Origin: JAPLDB01 sp038206355
GTDB taxonomy: Bacteria > Bacteroidota > Bacteroidia > AKYH767-A > 2013-40CM-41-45
DNA: 64,000 nt
Reading direction: 5' to 3'
NCBI GenBank assembly: GCA_038206355.1
Contig: JBBRAY010000006.1
Location: forward strand, 65,031-129,030
The notes under the pieces were generated by a model. The model was not told the origin of the DNA. It did not search any database and saw only the letters and a program-made list of their open reading frames with translations. The position numbers and the translations under genes were made by a program. Of this stretch, positions 27,101-35,259 are shown piece after piece (within the stretch, counting starts at the first letter, position 1; each line of letters begins with the position of its first letter).

Positions 27101-28195
27101 GTGCTGACCGGTGGAAGTCCGGCAGGTGGAACATGGACTGGCAGCAACGTATCATCAGGAAGTTTTAATCCTGTGACTGCCGGCAACAACATGGTGATTT
27201 ACAATTATACAAATGCAAACGGATGCTCTAATTTTGCATCAACTACAATACAGGTAAATGCAGCACCTGTGGTTACGATAAGTCCTATCACAGGAGTTTG
27301 TGTAGGATCTCCATCATTTACACTTACCGGTGGAAATCCTGCGGGCGGCATGTGGAGTGGTACCAATGTAAGTGCAGGAGATTTTAACCCTGTTACAACG
27401 GGTACCAATGCTGTGATGTACACTTATACAAATGGAAACGGATGTACAGGATCAGCCTCGGTGAATATCATGGTTTATGCATTGCCGAACGTTGCGTTTT
27501 CTGCGCTCGCTGATGTATGTATGGGATCTGTTGCGGTAACGCTTTCGGGTGGAACTCCTGCAGGTGGAACGTACAGCGGTACCAATGTAAACGCAGGACA
27601 GTTTACAGTTGCATCCGTAGGCAATTTTCCAATTCAATATGATTATACTGATGTTCATGGATGTTCAGGATCAGCAACCTCATCAATCACAGTAAATCCT
27701 TCACCTGTTGTTTCATTGGGTGTTGATACTACGATATGTATGTACAGCAATATTTCCATTGATGCGGGAGGCGGATTCAGTAGTTATTCCTGGAGCAACG
27801 GAGCAAACACACAAACCATTCTTGTTGACACCACCGGAACAGGAATAGGAACGGCAACATACACAGTAACGGTTTCAAATTCTTTTAATTGTACTGCAAG
27901 CGATGGCATCAATATCACATTTGATATATGTGCAGGCATTGCAAATGCATCAGATCCGAAACTATTGGGAATTGTATATCCAAATCCATTTACCCGTGAG
28001 TTCAGCGTTATTACCGACGCAAAGGAAACCGGCATTCAGGTTACATTCAGCGACGTACTTGGAAATATTATATTCAAAAAGATGTTGACTTCTGCAACGC
28101 AGGTATTGCACCCCGAAGTGAGTGCAGGTATTTATTTCCTAAGGATTGAAAAAGGAAAGACCTCAAGTGTAATAAAGTTGGTGAAGACGAACTAA
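24185..28195 (+). CDS. giant T9SS cargo protein with SBBP propeller and seven tandem ~74-residue repeats
   Basis: The 1336-residue protein has a signal peptide (about 1-27) and SBBP-type beta-propeller repeats (about 30-455, with recurring GNVYVSGQF, DIFVAKYN and WAKRAGG motifs). A fibronectin-like region (about 455-580) and a PKD-like domain (585-658) follow. Then come seven tandem repeats of about 73-75 residues (about 659-1176), each with a central LTGGSPAGGTYSGTGV-like core and a YTDGNGCS motif. A further PKD-like domain and a T9SS type A sorting domain (VYPNPFTREF at about 1260) end the protein. No enzyme motif is seen. It is probably a surface adhesin or matrix protein. DNA repeats of about 222 bases underlie the protein repeats. 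Confidence 0.92.
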   Translation: MKRYSNLRIAFVVVLLQSLLFQKSYSQTYQWAVGAAGQGYDYGNYITTDDSGNVYVSGQFEYDCNFGTKTISTAGQHDIFVAKYNAAGTLKWVKRAGGTDGDAGHGIGMDANRNIYTTGEFEKTSFWTTTDSLVSGGSNINNAYISKYDNNGVFQWVRRGGSTGDSRGRGLVTDPAGNSYFTGSFANTISFGSINLTYSGSTDIFLTKYDSNGNAIWAKKAGGTKDDKGKGVAIDGMGNVFMCATFTTSANVSGHVLSAVGKYDSFIAKYDTAGNYIWTVKAGGSDTTKMSGITTDNDGNCYVTGYFKDSTIIGTTTLRSLGSYEFFLAKYNANGTFAWAKRGGGVNEDFGQGICFDKRRNLLYVTGQFDYQANFDGIAVASAGNRDVFISCWDTSGSIQWIKTGGGTQRDAGFAVANDTLGNIVATGFADKGGVFGGYTTAGDSMADIFVAKISPAGASQPTSASSNISSSVTNCTDINLSWTSGNGANRIVIAKAGSAVNVLPVDGNFYTANSVFGNGSYLGSGNYVVYSGSGNSCTVTGLTTGTMYYFAVFEFNGSGVTTNYNTTTYPVANAQANSFAVTASASPVAICPGSSSTLSASGGVSYTWSPATGLSATTGASVTATLNSSITYTITAIDNNGCQATTTLPVTVNTLPTVTLGNFTDECITTTAVTLTGGSPAGGTFSGAFVNAGIFDPSAAGTGPHTITYSYTDGNGCSNTANASLNVRALPSVIVNTQNGICVSGSPVALTGGTPSGGTYSGTGVSSGNFDPSVTGVGQQIITYSYTDAFGCSNSDTATITVNALPSVSLSSFNSLCQNAPSFVLTGGSPAGGTYSGTGVVSGSFYPNVSGSGTHTINYQYADANGCSANAINTITVNALPVVTLGAFNPVCQNSGAITLSGGSPAGGTYSGSGVSNGLFTPSSAGNNNIIYTYTDGNGCSAFATSSILVNTLPVVTVSPISAVCQNSGSFVLTGGSPAGGTWTGSNVSSGSFNPVTAGNNMVIYNYTNANGCSNFASTTIQVNAAPVVTISPITGVCVGSPSFTLTGGNPAGGMWSGTNVSAGDFNPVTTGTNAVMYTYTNGNGCTGSASVNIMVYALPNVAFSALADVCMGSVAVTLSGGTPAGGTYSGTNVNAGQFTVASVGNFPIQYDYTDVHGCSGSATSSITVNPSPVVSLGVDTTICMYSNISIDAGGGFSSYSWSNGANTQTILVDTTGTGIGTATYTVTVSNSFNCTASDGINITFDICAGIANASDPKLLGIVYPNPFTREFSVITDAKETGIQVTFSDVLGNIIFKKMLTSATQVLHPEVSAGIYFLRIEKGKTSSVIKLVKTN
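26158..27712 (+). repeat. seven tandem ~222-bp repeats inside the giant T9SS gene
   Basis: Seven in-frame units each encode V-T/S-x-(6)-C...LTGG(S/T)PAGGTYSGT...NGCS...VNALP. They differ by many synonymous and some conservative changes, so the array is old rather than freshly amplified, apart from closely matching cores. Confidence 0.8.
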
Positions 28196-28226
28196 GTCAC
28201 AAACTGACAGCGTCCTGTAACAGGTA

Positions 28227-29975
28227 TTAATTTTTAATAAGGTTTACCGGCTTCATTAACCGAACTACCGGATAGCGCTTGTAACTCTTCTCAAAGTACG
28301 GTGAGTGTTCGTAAATGTAATTGAGCTGCGCATTGGCATCAGTTGAAAATTTCGGGTCTGAAGTTTTCAGTTTCTCAAATTCCATTTTCAAACCCGGATT
28401 GCTATTCAATATTTCTTCTGCCTTCTCTTCAAAAACATAGGAGGAAAAATATTCTTTCTGCTGAAGAATAGCGTCAAATATTCCCCATGCAAAATAGCTG
28501 TCAACACCCTGTGGTTCCAGCGTTTCAATAATGAACCTGTTTTCGGGTTGATTCAATTCAATCACATAATCTCCTTTAAAGAAATGAATCTGTTGTGATT
28601 CACTCCTGACATTTACGTTGTAATGCAGGTAATGTCCTTCGTAAGGATATTCAGTTGTTTTATAATTTTCAATGAAATATACATTGCAGTTTATTGTGGT
28701 GTCATTGGCAAGTTGATGTATTTTAATTTTGTTGACCTGAAATTGTTCAATTACTTTCTTCCAGCATTGTGGTACGATGTAAGCAAAAGGTTTATCAACC
28801 TTTACTGTTACGCTGTATTTATTGTAAAAGCGAATTTGTTTTTCGTAAGGCTCGTTCTTATCATAATATAACCGCTGCATCCCTGTCACATTGCTTTGTT
28901 TGCGCTTTGCTGCATATCCTTTGAAAGCAATCATTTCGTATGAAGTAGTATCCAGTTCCCATTGCAGTGGAAAAGATTTTTGCTGTGCGCATTCTTTCCG
29001 TGCAGTTTTTCTTACGTTAATAATCTCTGCCGCATGCGCACCGGTATATTCAATTATACTTTTTACAATAGCATACGTAGCTTCCACCCTTTGTTTGAAT
29101 GGTTTCAGCATGTGGCTTTCTGTAATGAATCCGAAAGTATGAAAGAGGGCTGTATATCCGCTTGCAAAGCGTGGCGTTTCAAGAAACTCAACAAGTCCGT
29201 CATCCGGTGTTTCACCCCATGTGTTTACGTACGGACACATCATCACTTTTTTTTCGTCCATTGATTTGTACAAAGAAGGAATCATTTTTTTTACCAGGTA
29301 TTCTCCGGCCGTCTTTCCCAGCTTATCATGTTGCGTGGCAATGAGCGTCATGGGATACGGATAATCGGCGCCATCGCTGACGTGGGTATCTATGAATACA
29401 TCAGGGTCCCATTCGCGGAAAATGGATTGAAAAGAACGCGTGTTTTGCGCATCACATTTATTAAAGTCCCGGTTAAGGTCAAGGTTCTGATAATTCCCCC
29501 GGAAACCATATTCTTCGGGGCCATCCTGGTTTGCACGGCTGCAGCAGCCTCTGTTTATAGCACCATCAATATTAAAAACAGGAATAATGCAGACCACAAC
29601 ATGGTCGAGCAATGACTTATAATCCGGTTTAGTAAGCAGGTCTTCGGCTAGTTTCATGCTAGCGTCAATGCCATCAGGCTCGCCGGGATGAATGGCATTG
29701 TTGATAAGCAACACCGCTTTATTTTTTGCCTTTATGGAAACGGGATTCATATCTCCGTCGCCGGAAATCACAAATAAATTTAAAGGCTTGCCTGAATCTG
29801 TCAAACCATAATTCAATAAAGTGGCATTTGTATTTTGCCTGTCGAGGTCAGTATAAAAACGGATGGCTTCTTCATAAGTATTGGACTGATTGCGGAGGTA
29901 TTTTTCAGTGGCTTTTTGGGCAAGAATACTCTGAAAGCAAAAAAAGAAAATAAATACTGACAGCTTCTTCATCAT
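28227..29975 (-). CDS. M14 family zinc carboxypeptidase, secreted
   Basis: The protein has a signal peptide (LSVFIFFFCFQSILAQ) and an M14 peptidase domain (about residues 50-330). The zinc-binding HPGEPDG is followed by NLDLNRDFNK, the third ligand lies in IDTHVSDGADY, and the glutamate in TESHMLKPF is the expected general base. A long C-terminal region (about 340-580) is beta-rich and of unknown role. It would remove C-terminal residues from peptides in the periplasm or outside. I chose the ATG at 29975, the first of two adjacent ATGs at the signal peptide; the longer frame starts with TTG. A well-spaced TTG/TAGGTTTG promoter lies just upstream. Confidence 0.88.
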   Translation of the reverse strand: MMKKLSVFIFFFCFQSILAQKATEKYLRNQSNTYEEAIRFYTDLDRQNTNATLLNYGLTDSGKPLNLFVISGDGDMNPVSIKAKNKAVLLINNAIHPGEPDGIDASMKLAEDLLTKPDYKSLLDHVVVCIIPVFNIDGAINRGCCSRANQDGPEEYGFRGNYQNLDLNRDFNKCDAQNTRSFQSIFREWDPDVFIDTHVSDGADYPYPMTLIATQHDKLGKTAGEYLVKKMIPSLYKSMDEKKVMMCPYVNTWGETPDDGLVEFLETPRFASGYTALFHTFGFITESHMLKPFKQRVEATYAIVKSIIEYTGAHAAEIINVRKTARKECAQQKSFPLQWELDTTSYEMIAFKGYAAKRKQSNVTGMQRLYYDKNEPYEKQIRFYNKYSVTVKVDKPFAYIVPQCWKKVIEQFQVNKIKIHQLANDTTINCNVYFIENYKTTEYPYEGHYLHYNVNVRSESQQIHFFKGDYVIELNQPENRFIIETLEPQGVDSYFAWGIFDAILQQKEYFSSYVFEEKAEEILNSNPGLKMEFEKLKTSDPKFSTDANAQLNYIYEHSPYFEKSYKRYPVVRLMKPVNLIKN

Positions 29976-29995
29976 GAGGATTGTTTTTGTGATGT

Positions 29996-30025
29996 CAAAC
30001 CTACAGGATTTTTTCTCATGCTCAA
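29996..30025 (-). promoter_or_regulatory. complete Bacteroidota-type promoter of the M14 peptidase gene
   Basis: On the minus strand TTG (30023-30025), a 19-base spacer and TAGGTTTG (29996-30003) match the -33/-7 promoter of Bacteroidota. The -7 box ends 20 bases before the ATG at 29975. Confidence 0.65.
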
Positions 30026-30273
30026 CAAGCAAGAATTGAAATGGGATTTCCTCACATGATTTTATGAATAGAAATAGTCCTATGAAAAAAAGTTAAAACG
30101 ATTCGAGACTGTTCAATCTAAAGGATTGCACGCTAACCTGATCTTGGTTGATAGAAAAAATATTTGCCTCAGTAATTGTCACGAAATGATAGGATCTGCA
30201 GATTGTTTTTTTGTATAAAAATCTATGAATCTGCGGCCCTCTTTTATTTTTTTATCGGTTAATCTGTGGCATA

Positions 30274-30792
30274 TCAGAAAGGAATAATGATGTATCCTGT
30301 CTGCTCCAGCGGCGCCGTAGGAACATTATTAAAAATGGCGCTTTCTGCTCCCTGCTTGGCTTTGGTGAGCAGGTATTCGTCAGAAGTTGTAGATCCGGGT
30401 GCACCGGGAGTTGCCTTGATAACATTGCCGTATTTATTGATCGAAACGGTGACAACAACAGTTCCTTTTTTCTGTGTCATATTATCAATCCGGGGTGCTT
30501 TGCTGATGATCCTGTCAGCTACTTTATAACGTATGAAATAGGAACCAGCAGTCATTGATTTTTCCCCAATCTCTTTAGAAGCATTTTCTCCTTTTGTATC
30601 AAAAATAATTTCTGAAACCTCGCTAAGGTTAATTTTGCTGATGGTTTGATTTTTCTGAATCTCGATGATTCCATTGTTCAGAGAAGTCACCAACCCTTCC
30701 ATCTTGTCCCCGTTTTTCATCACTACGGAATGCTGTGCAAAAGAAATAGTTGAGAGGAAGAGGATAACAGAAAGGAGGGTTAGTTTTTTCAT
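30274..30792 (-). CDS. secreted protein with TonB-like C-terminal domain
   Basis: The 172-residue protein has a signal peptide (cleavage near SFAQ). A short beta-rich part follows (about 20-60, VVMKNGDKMEGLVTSLNNGIIEIQ, resembling small SH3/Sm-like domains). The C-terminal region (about 85-172) has strands KGTVVVTVSINKYGNVIKA, helix LLTKAKQGAESAIF and strand QTGYIIIPF, like the TonB C-terminal domain. It has no transmembrane anchor or Pro-rich linker, so it is not a classical energy transducer. It lies 27 bases downstream of the thioredoxin-like gene and is probably co-transcribed with it. Confidence 0.75.
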   Translation of the reverse strand: MKKLTLLSVILFLSTISFAQHSVVMKNGDKMEGLVTSLNNGIIEIQKNQTISKINLSEVSEIIFDTKGENASKEIGEKSMTAGSYFIRYKVADRIISKAPRIDNMTQKKGTVVVTVSINKYGNVIKATPGAPGSTTSDEYLLTKAKQGAESAIFNNVPTAPLEQTGYIIIPF

Positions 30793-30819
30793 TATTTTTT
30801 TTTGGGGTAGGGGAGGTGT

Positions 30820-32244
30820 TTATTGTTTTGGAAATTTCTGGTAGTTGTCAATAAAATCTTTCAGCTTTTCGGTGTCGAGACGCTTGGCGATGATTCTCTT
30901 TTTATCATCAAGAAGATAAATTACCGGCGTAGAGTAGATGTCATAATAATTTCTGAACTGTGTATTGTTGTATAAGTCGGAAACATTGATCCATTTCAGG
31001 TTGTGTTCTTTGATGTAATTTTTCCACAGGTCAATATCGGATTCAATACCGATGGCAAAAACTTCAAGTTTCAATCCTCCGGCTTTCACGCTGTCGTAAT
31101 AAGCAGCCAGCAATGGCAATTCTTTCTTACAATGGCTGCAAGTCGGATCCCAGAAAACAAGCACGGTATAATCAGCAACAACATCATTCAGTTTACGCAG
31201 TCTAAGTGAAGTGTCAGGCATGATGAGATTATAAGCAGGCGTTCCTAGAATATTCGGCTTGATTTTGTTTACCCTTTCTTCAATTTTTTTCTTCAGTGAG
31301 TCATCTGCCCAGTAAGCTTTATCCGTGAGGTAATAGCGTTCAGCAATATTTACAAAAATCTTGTCAAAACCCATGATATTGCTTGTTTCGTATAAGTTGG
31401 CAAGTGTAGAAACACAATATTTAAATACTTCTTTGTTTACTTCTGCTTTATCAATAATCAGGTTGACGCTGGTAATTATGGAGTCAGGAATTTGCGGGGT
31501 AAGCTGTGTAGTATAAGTCTTGATCTTGTTCTGTAAAATCGGGGTGCGGAGTAATCTTTCATCATTGAAATCCACGTAATCCCAGTAGTGTTCTTTGTAA
31601 TAGTGATAGCTGAATAAGGAGTCAATCACATTTCCATTTTCATCTTTCGGAGCTTCCGGAACTTCAGGATCGCGCATGGCCATAAAAATTTTAGTCATGA
31701 AACTCTGCGGATGATCGGCCATCAGTTTGAATCGGTAGTCTTTAACTTCCTTGTCGATGCCGTTTATTTTTTCTTTCAGCACTTTTGCAGAATCTTTATT
31801 GTCTTTATTGGCATCATAGCGTGCCCTGAGTTCCTGAGAGTCTTTTGTTTTGCTGACAATAAAGCGTTGATGTTCATTGAATAATTTATTTTCCTGTGAA
31901 CCTTTTACATCAAATTTATTTACAAAATCTAGGGTGTCAGTTTCAATCGTAAATTTTTGTTCGGCAGCGGTAACCAGTATTTCAAAGTACGTTTTGTTTG
32001 GCATCACAACCAGATAAATCCCACCGGGTAAATCTTCACTGCCTTTAAATTCAACCCAGCCGTTGTGGTCAACCCTCATGGTATCACGGACATATTGCTT
32101 TTCACCATAATGGTTGCCCAGGTAACACACAGTGTCCTTCAATCCGGCAATCCTTATTTTGATGTCATAACCACTTGACGCAAATGAAAATACAGATACA
32201 AGCAGAAAGGTTAAAACGAGTAGCAGATTTTTATACATATACAT
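30820..32244 (-). CDS. TlpA/ResA-type thioredoxin-like protein with DUF4369-like N-terminus
   Basis: The 474-residue protein has a signal peptide (about 1-22) and a beta-sandwich N-terminal domain of the DUF4369 type (about 23-120, DTMRVDHNGWVEFKG). A helical middle region follows (about 125-330, DUF5106-like), then a thioredoxin fold with the active site WDPTCSHCKKE (Cys369 and Cys372). It would reduce or exchange disulfides in the periplasm; the proline of the cis-Pro loop is in STPVIYLL. The helical part is rich in charged residues. Its partner substrate is unknown. Confidence 0.88.
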   Translation of the reverse strand: MYMYKNLLLVLTFLLVSVFSFASSGYDIKIRIAGLKDTVCYLGNHYGEKQYVRDTMRVDHNGWVEFKGSEDLPGGIYLVVMPNKTYFEILVTAAEQKFTIETDTLDFVNKFDVKGSQENKLFNEHQRFIVSKTKDSQELRARYDANKDNKDSAKVLKEKINGIDKEVKDYRFKLMADHPQSFMTKIFMAMRDPEVPEAPKDENGNVIDSLFSYHYYKEHYWDYVDFNDERLLRTPILQNKIKTYTTQLTPQIPDSIITSVNLIIDKAEVNKEVFKYCVSTLANLYETSNIMGFDKIFVNIAERYYLTDKAYWADDSLKKKIEERVNKIKPNILGTPAYNLIMPDTSLRLRKLNDVVADYTVLVFWDPTCSHCKKELPLLAAYYDSVKAGGLKLEVFAIGIESDIDLWKNYIKEHNLKWINVSDLYNNTQFRNYYDIYSTPVIYLLDDKKRIIAKRLDTEKLKDFIDNYQKFPKQ

Positions 32245-32405
32245 AGAGGAAATGAAAATATAGTTTCTGATAAATGTAAATTATTAAGATTCCTGCAAAG
32301 TTAGTCCTGAAACCACGTTTGACATGAAGCGAAGATAAATTCTGCTAACAAAATTGTTAAGCGATGTTAATAAATTCAACGAAAAAATCTAATCTTAGCT
32401 TATTC

Positions 32406-33500
32406 TTACAGATTGCCCCTCAATGCCTGTTCGCGTTCAATGGCTTCAAAAAGAGCTTTAAAATTTCCTTTGCCAAACGACTTGGCGCCTTTGCGCTGGA
32501 TAATCTCAAAGAATACGGTTGGTCTGTCCTCTACAGGTTTTGAGAACAACTGAAGAAGGTATCCTTCATCATCTCTATCCACGAGGATACCAAGTTTTTT
32601 TAAGTCCTCAATGTCCTCATCTATTTTTCCCACGCGTGCAGTTAGGTCATCATAATAAGTATTCGGAACCCTCAGAAACTCCACTCCTCGGTTATTTAAT
32701 TCAGTGACCGTGGATAAAATATCTTTTGTGAGAATAGCAATGTGCTGCACGCCGGCACCACGGTAGAATTCAAGGTATTCGTCTATCTGTGATTTCTTTT
32801 TTCCTTCTGCGGGTTCGTTAATAGGAAATTTTACAAAGCCATTTCCATTAGAAACCACCTTGCTCATCAGCGCTGAATATTCAGTCGAAATATCTTTATC
32901 GTCGAACGTAATGATCATTTTAAATCCCATCACGTCTTCATAAAATTTCACCCACTCATTCATTTTACCGAGCTCAACATTGCCTACGCAATGGTCAACT
33001 ACTTCAAGTCCTACCGATGTGGTTTTGAGAGGCGACTTTGCCGCTTTGTATCCGGGCAGGAAAGGGCCTTTGTAATTTTTTCGTTCAATAAATTTATGAA
33101 TGGTATCTCCATAAGTATGAATGGCCGATATTTTCACTTCCCCGAATTCATCGGTCAGTGTTTGTGGTTGGGTATGTGCCTTTGCGCCACGTCCCATGGT
33201 CTCATAAAAAGATTTTTCAGCATCATCCACGCCAAGGGCCAGTACTTTTACGCCGTCACTGTGATTATAAATGTGGTCTGCAATTTCATTATTGGGACCC
33301 ATGGGTGTGGTAAATACAAACCTTATTTTACCCTGCTGCAATACATACGAAGCCCTGTCGCGTACACCTGTTTCGGGGCCTGAATAGGCAACCAGTTCAA
33401 ATCCAAAAGCATGCTGGTAGTAATAAGACGCCTGCTTTGCATTACCTACCCAAAATTCAATGTGATCGGTTCCGAGTAACGGAAGAAAATCTTCAGCCAT
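32406..33500 (-). CDS. hppD: 4-hydroxyphenylpyruvate dioxygenase
   Basis: HppD converts 4-hydroxyphenylpyruvate to homogentisate in tyrosine breakdown. The 364-residue protein has two vicinal-oxygen-chelate halves and the iron triad His170 (EVVDHCVGN), His253 (GVQHIAIL) and Glu332 (VFFEIIQRKG). The C-terminal helix with SFGKGNFKALFEAIEREQ, which closes over the active site, is intact. It is divergent from ruvX across 102 bases and no homogentisate dioxygenase is in the window. A near-consensus -7 box (GATATTTG on the minus strand, 33521-33528) precedes it. Confidence 0.97.
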   Translation of the reverse strand: MAEDFLPLLGTDHIEFWVGNAKQASYYYQHAFGFELVAYSGPETGVRDRASYVLQQGKIRFVFTTPMGPNNEIADHIYNHSDGVKVLALGVDDAEKSFYETMGRGAKAHTQPQTLTDEFGEVKISAIHTYGDTIHKFIERKNYKGPFLPGYKAAKSPLKTTSVGLEVVDHCVGNVELGKMNEWVKFYEDVMGFKMIITFDDKDISTEYSALMSKVVSNGNGFVKFPINEPAEGKKKSQIDEYLEFYRGAGVQHIAILTKDILSTVTELNNRGVEFLRVPNTYYDDLTARVGKIDEDIEDLKKLGILVDRDDEGYLLQLFSKPVEDRPTVFFEIIQRKGAKSFGKGNFKALFEAIEREQALRGNL

Positions 33501-33589
33501 TTGTTTTTAATTTTATTGTGCAAATATCGGAAAAAGATGTGTCTGCAGAAATTCCAATATAATGGTTGTTTAAACTTCCAATCTTTTGC

Positions 33590-33597
33590 CATCTTTG
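33590..33597 (+). promoter_or_regulatory. -7-like element of ruvX
   Basis: CATCTTTG differs from the TAnnTTTG consensus at the first base and ends 5 bases before the ruvX ATG at 33603. If used, the transcript would start at about the start codon. Confidence 0.4.
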
Positions 33598-33602
33598 TCG
33601 CG

Positions 33603-34019
33603 ATGAGCAGGATAATGGCGATTGACTATGGTACCAAACGTGTGGGAATTGCGGTTACTGACCCGAATCAGATTATTTCTACCGGATTGGATACCGTTCA
33701 TTCGAAGGACGTTATTGAATTTCTGAAGAAGTATTTTCAGCGGGAGCAGGTGGAGTGCATCGTTGTCGGCGATCCCATTCAGATGGATTCCACCCCTTCA
33801 GATAATGCTGTTCATGCCAATCAGTTTGTGAAAGTTCTGCAGAAGAATTTTCCTTCGATCACGATAAAACGACATGACGAACGCTTTACATCAAAGATGG
33901 CACAACAGGCAATATTAATGAGTGGTGTGAAAAAAAAGGGCAGGCAAAATAAGGAGCTCGTTGACATGACAAGTGCAATTATTATTTTGCAATCGTATAT
34001 GGAAAGTAGAAATCAGTAG
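33603..34019 (+). CDS. ruvX: Holliday junction resolvase RuvX/YqgF (rRNA processing nuclease)
   Basis: The 138-residue protein has the RNase H-like fold of the YqgF family: first strand MAIDYGTKRVGIAVTD with the catalytic Asp8, VVGDPIQMDSTPSDNA, and the C-terminal RHDERFTSKMAQQAI with a further acidic residue. The family resolves DNA junctions or processes the 5' end of pre-16S rRNA. I chose the ATG at 33603, which gives the family length; the longer frame adds 34 residues that overlap the promoter region. It is followed by def after 95 bases. Confidence 0.95.
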   Translation: MSRIMAIDYGTKRVGIAVTDPNQIISTGLDTVHSKDVIEFLKKYFQREQVECIVVGDPIQMDSTPSDNAVHANQFVKVLQKNFPSITIKRHDERFTSKMAQQAILMSGVKKKGRQNKELVDMTSAIIILQSYMESRNQ

Positions 34020-34045
34020 GCAACGGGCAAATGACAATTGGCAGT

Positions 34046-34060
34046 TTCGCCAAAGGCGAA
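34046..34060. repeat. triloop hairpin TTCGCC-AAA-GGCGAA
   Basis: A perfect 6-base stem with an AAA loop, followed closely by CCGTCCTTCGGCGG, lies between ruvX and def. The form resembles the TTY-loop hairpins near 63566-63648. It may be a repetitive palindromic element. Confidence 0.5.
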
Positions 34061-34114
34061 TCCGTCCTTCGGCGGCTAGGCAAATTACACGTTTCAAATT
34101 GTAGACAATAAAAA

Positions 34115-34669
34115 ATGATTTATCCGATAGTAGCATATGGTGATCCGGTGTTGAAGAAGAAAGCTTCAGACATTCCGAAGGATTATCCAAAGCTGAAAGA
34201 ATTGATAGCGGACATGTATGAAACCATGTACAATGCGCATGGCGTAGGTCTGGCAGCACCGCAGGTCGGATTGTCGCTGCGTCTGTTTGTTACTGATGGT
34301 GCACCGTTTGAAGAGGAAGAAGTCAAAGATTTTAAAAAGGTTTTTATCAACGCACATATTCTCGAAGAAGATGGAGAAGCATGGAAGTTTAATGAAGGAT
34401 GCCTGAGTATTCCGCAAATAAGGGAAGATATATCAAGACTGGAAACCATACGCATTCAGTATTACGACGAGGAGTGGAATTTAAAGACTGAAATTTTCGA
34501 TGGTCTTGCAGCACGGATTATCCAGCATGAATACGATCATACGGAAGGAATTCTTTTCGTCGATAAATTGACGCCACTAAGGAGAAGAATTTTAAAAAAT
34601 AAATTACTTGATATTTCAAAAGGAAAGGTTGACGCTGATTATAAAATGAAATTTCATGTGAAGAGATAA
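34115..34669 (+). CDS. def: peptide deformylase
   Basis: Def removes the formyl group from nascent proteins. All three signature motifs are present in the 184-residue protein: GVGLAAPQVG (43-52), EGCLSIP with metal ligand Cys96, and QHEYDHTEG with metal ligands His138 and His142 and catalytic Glu139. An insert EEEEVKDFKK (about 67-75) is usual in Bacteroidota members. It is flanked upstream by ruvX and downstream by a TPR lipoprotein gene in the same direction (51-base gap), a common arrangement in the phylum. Confidence 0.97.
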   Translation: MIYPIVAYGDPVLKKKASDIPKDYPKLKELIADMYETMYNAHGVGLAAPQVGLSLRLFVTDGAPFEEEEVKDFKKVFINAHILEEDGEAWKFNEGCLSIPQIREDISRLETIRIQYYDEEWNLKTEIFDGLAARIIQHEYDHTEGILFVDKLTPLRRRILKNKLLDISKGKVDADYKMKFHVKR

Positions 34670-34695
34670 GTAGCTTAAAAATAACATTAACCCTT

Positions 34696-34736
34696 CGAAT
34701 AACGAATCAAAAAAACGAATATGCGAATTGCGAATA
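34696..34736. repeat. degenerate CGAAT repeat tract running into a start codon
   Basis: Five copies of CGAAT occur within 41 bases and continue into the first codons of the TPR lipoprotein gene (ATGCGAATTGCGAATAAT). Confidence 0.55.
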
Positions 34737-35257
34737 ATCTTTTAATGATATCTGTCTTATTATTTTTCTTCTCCTGTAAATCAGAAAAGGAAAAACTTGT
34801 TCAGCAGATTAAATCAAACGAAGAAAAATTGTTTAATGACAGCACAAAAATGCTGGATCATGCCATTGCCATTGATGAACTGGCAGCCTACAGGAAATAT
34901 GCTGCCACTTATCCTGAAGATAGTGCATCGCCCGGATATCTTTTCAAAGCTGCTGACCTTGCAACAGGATTAAGAAAATCGCGCGAAGCGGTGCTCATTT
35001 ATAAAGATTACATTTCCCGTTATCCCAACCATTCAAAAATTGCATCAGGTTATTTCCTTCTTGCTTTTGTTTATGACAATGACATACAACAAAAGGACTC
35101 TGCTAAAATTTTCTACAGGGAGTTTCTGGAAAAATATCCTACACATCAGTTGGCTCCATCTGCAAAGGCATCACTTGATCAGATTGAAATGGGGCTGACG
35201 GACGAACAACTGGTGAAGATGTTTGAGGCCAGGCTGGATTCTGCTAAAGTGAATTAA
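34721..35257 (+). CDS. TPR-type lipoprotein (YbgF/BamD-like)
   Basis: The 178-residue protein has a lipobox (LLFFFSCKSE; Cys at about residue 19) and a helical region with TPR-like repeats (about 50-160, KAADLATGLRKSREAVLIYKDYISRYPNHSKI then FLLAFVYDND...FYREFLEKYPTHQLAPSA), as in YbgF, BamD and related outer-membrane assembly lipoproteins. Its exact partner is unknown. It lies 51 bases after def and converges with cdaA with only a two-base gap. Confidence 0.83.
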   Translation: MRIANNLLMISVLLFFFSCKSEKEKLVQQIKSNEEKLFNDSTKMLDHAIAIDELAAYRKYAATYPEDSASPGYLFKAADLATGLRKSREAVLIYKDYISRYPNHSKIASGYFLLAFVYDNDIQQKDSAKIFYREFLEKYPTHQLAPSAKASLDQIEMGLTDEQLVKMFEARLDSAKVN

Positions 35258-35259
35258 AG

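Noticed and set aside
26311..27423. Antisense open frames within the tandem repeats of the giant gene
   Set aside because: They recur at the repeat period and are shadows of the repeated sense codons.
28196..28226. CCTGT/ACAGG hairpin between the converging giant gene and M14 gene as a terminator
   Set aside because: The stem is only five bases with a one-base loop, and the following T-run is interrupted.
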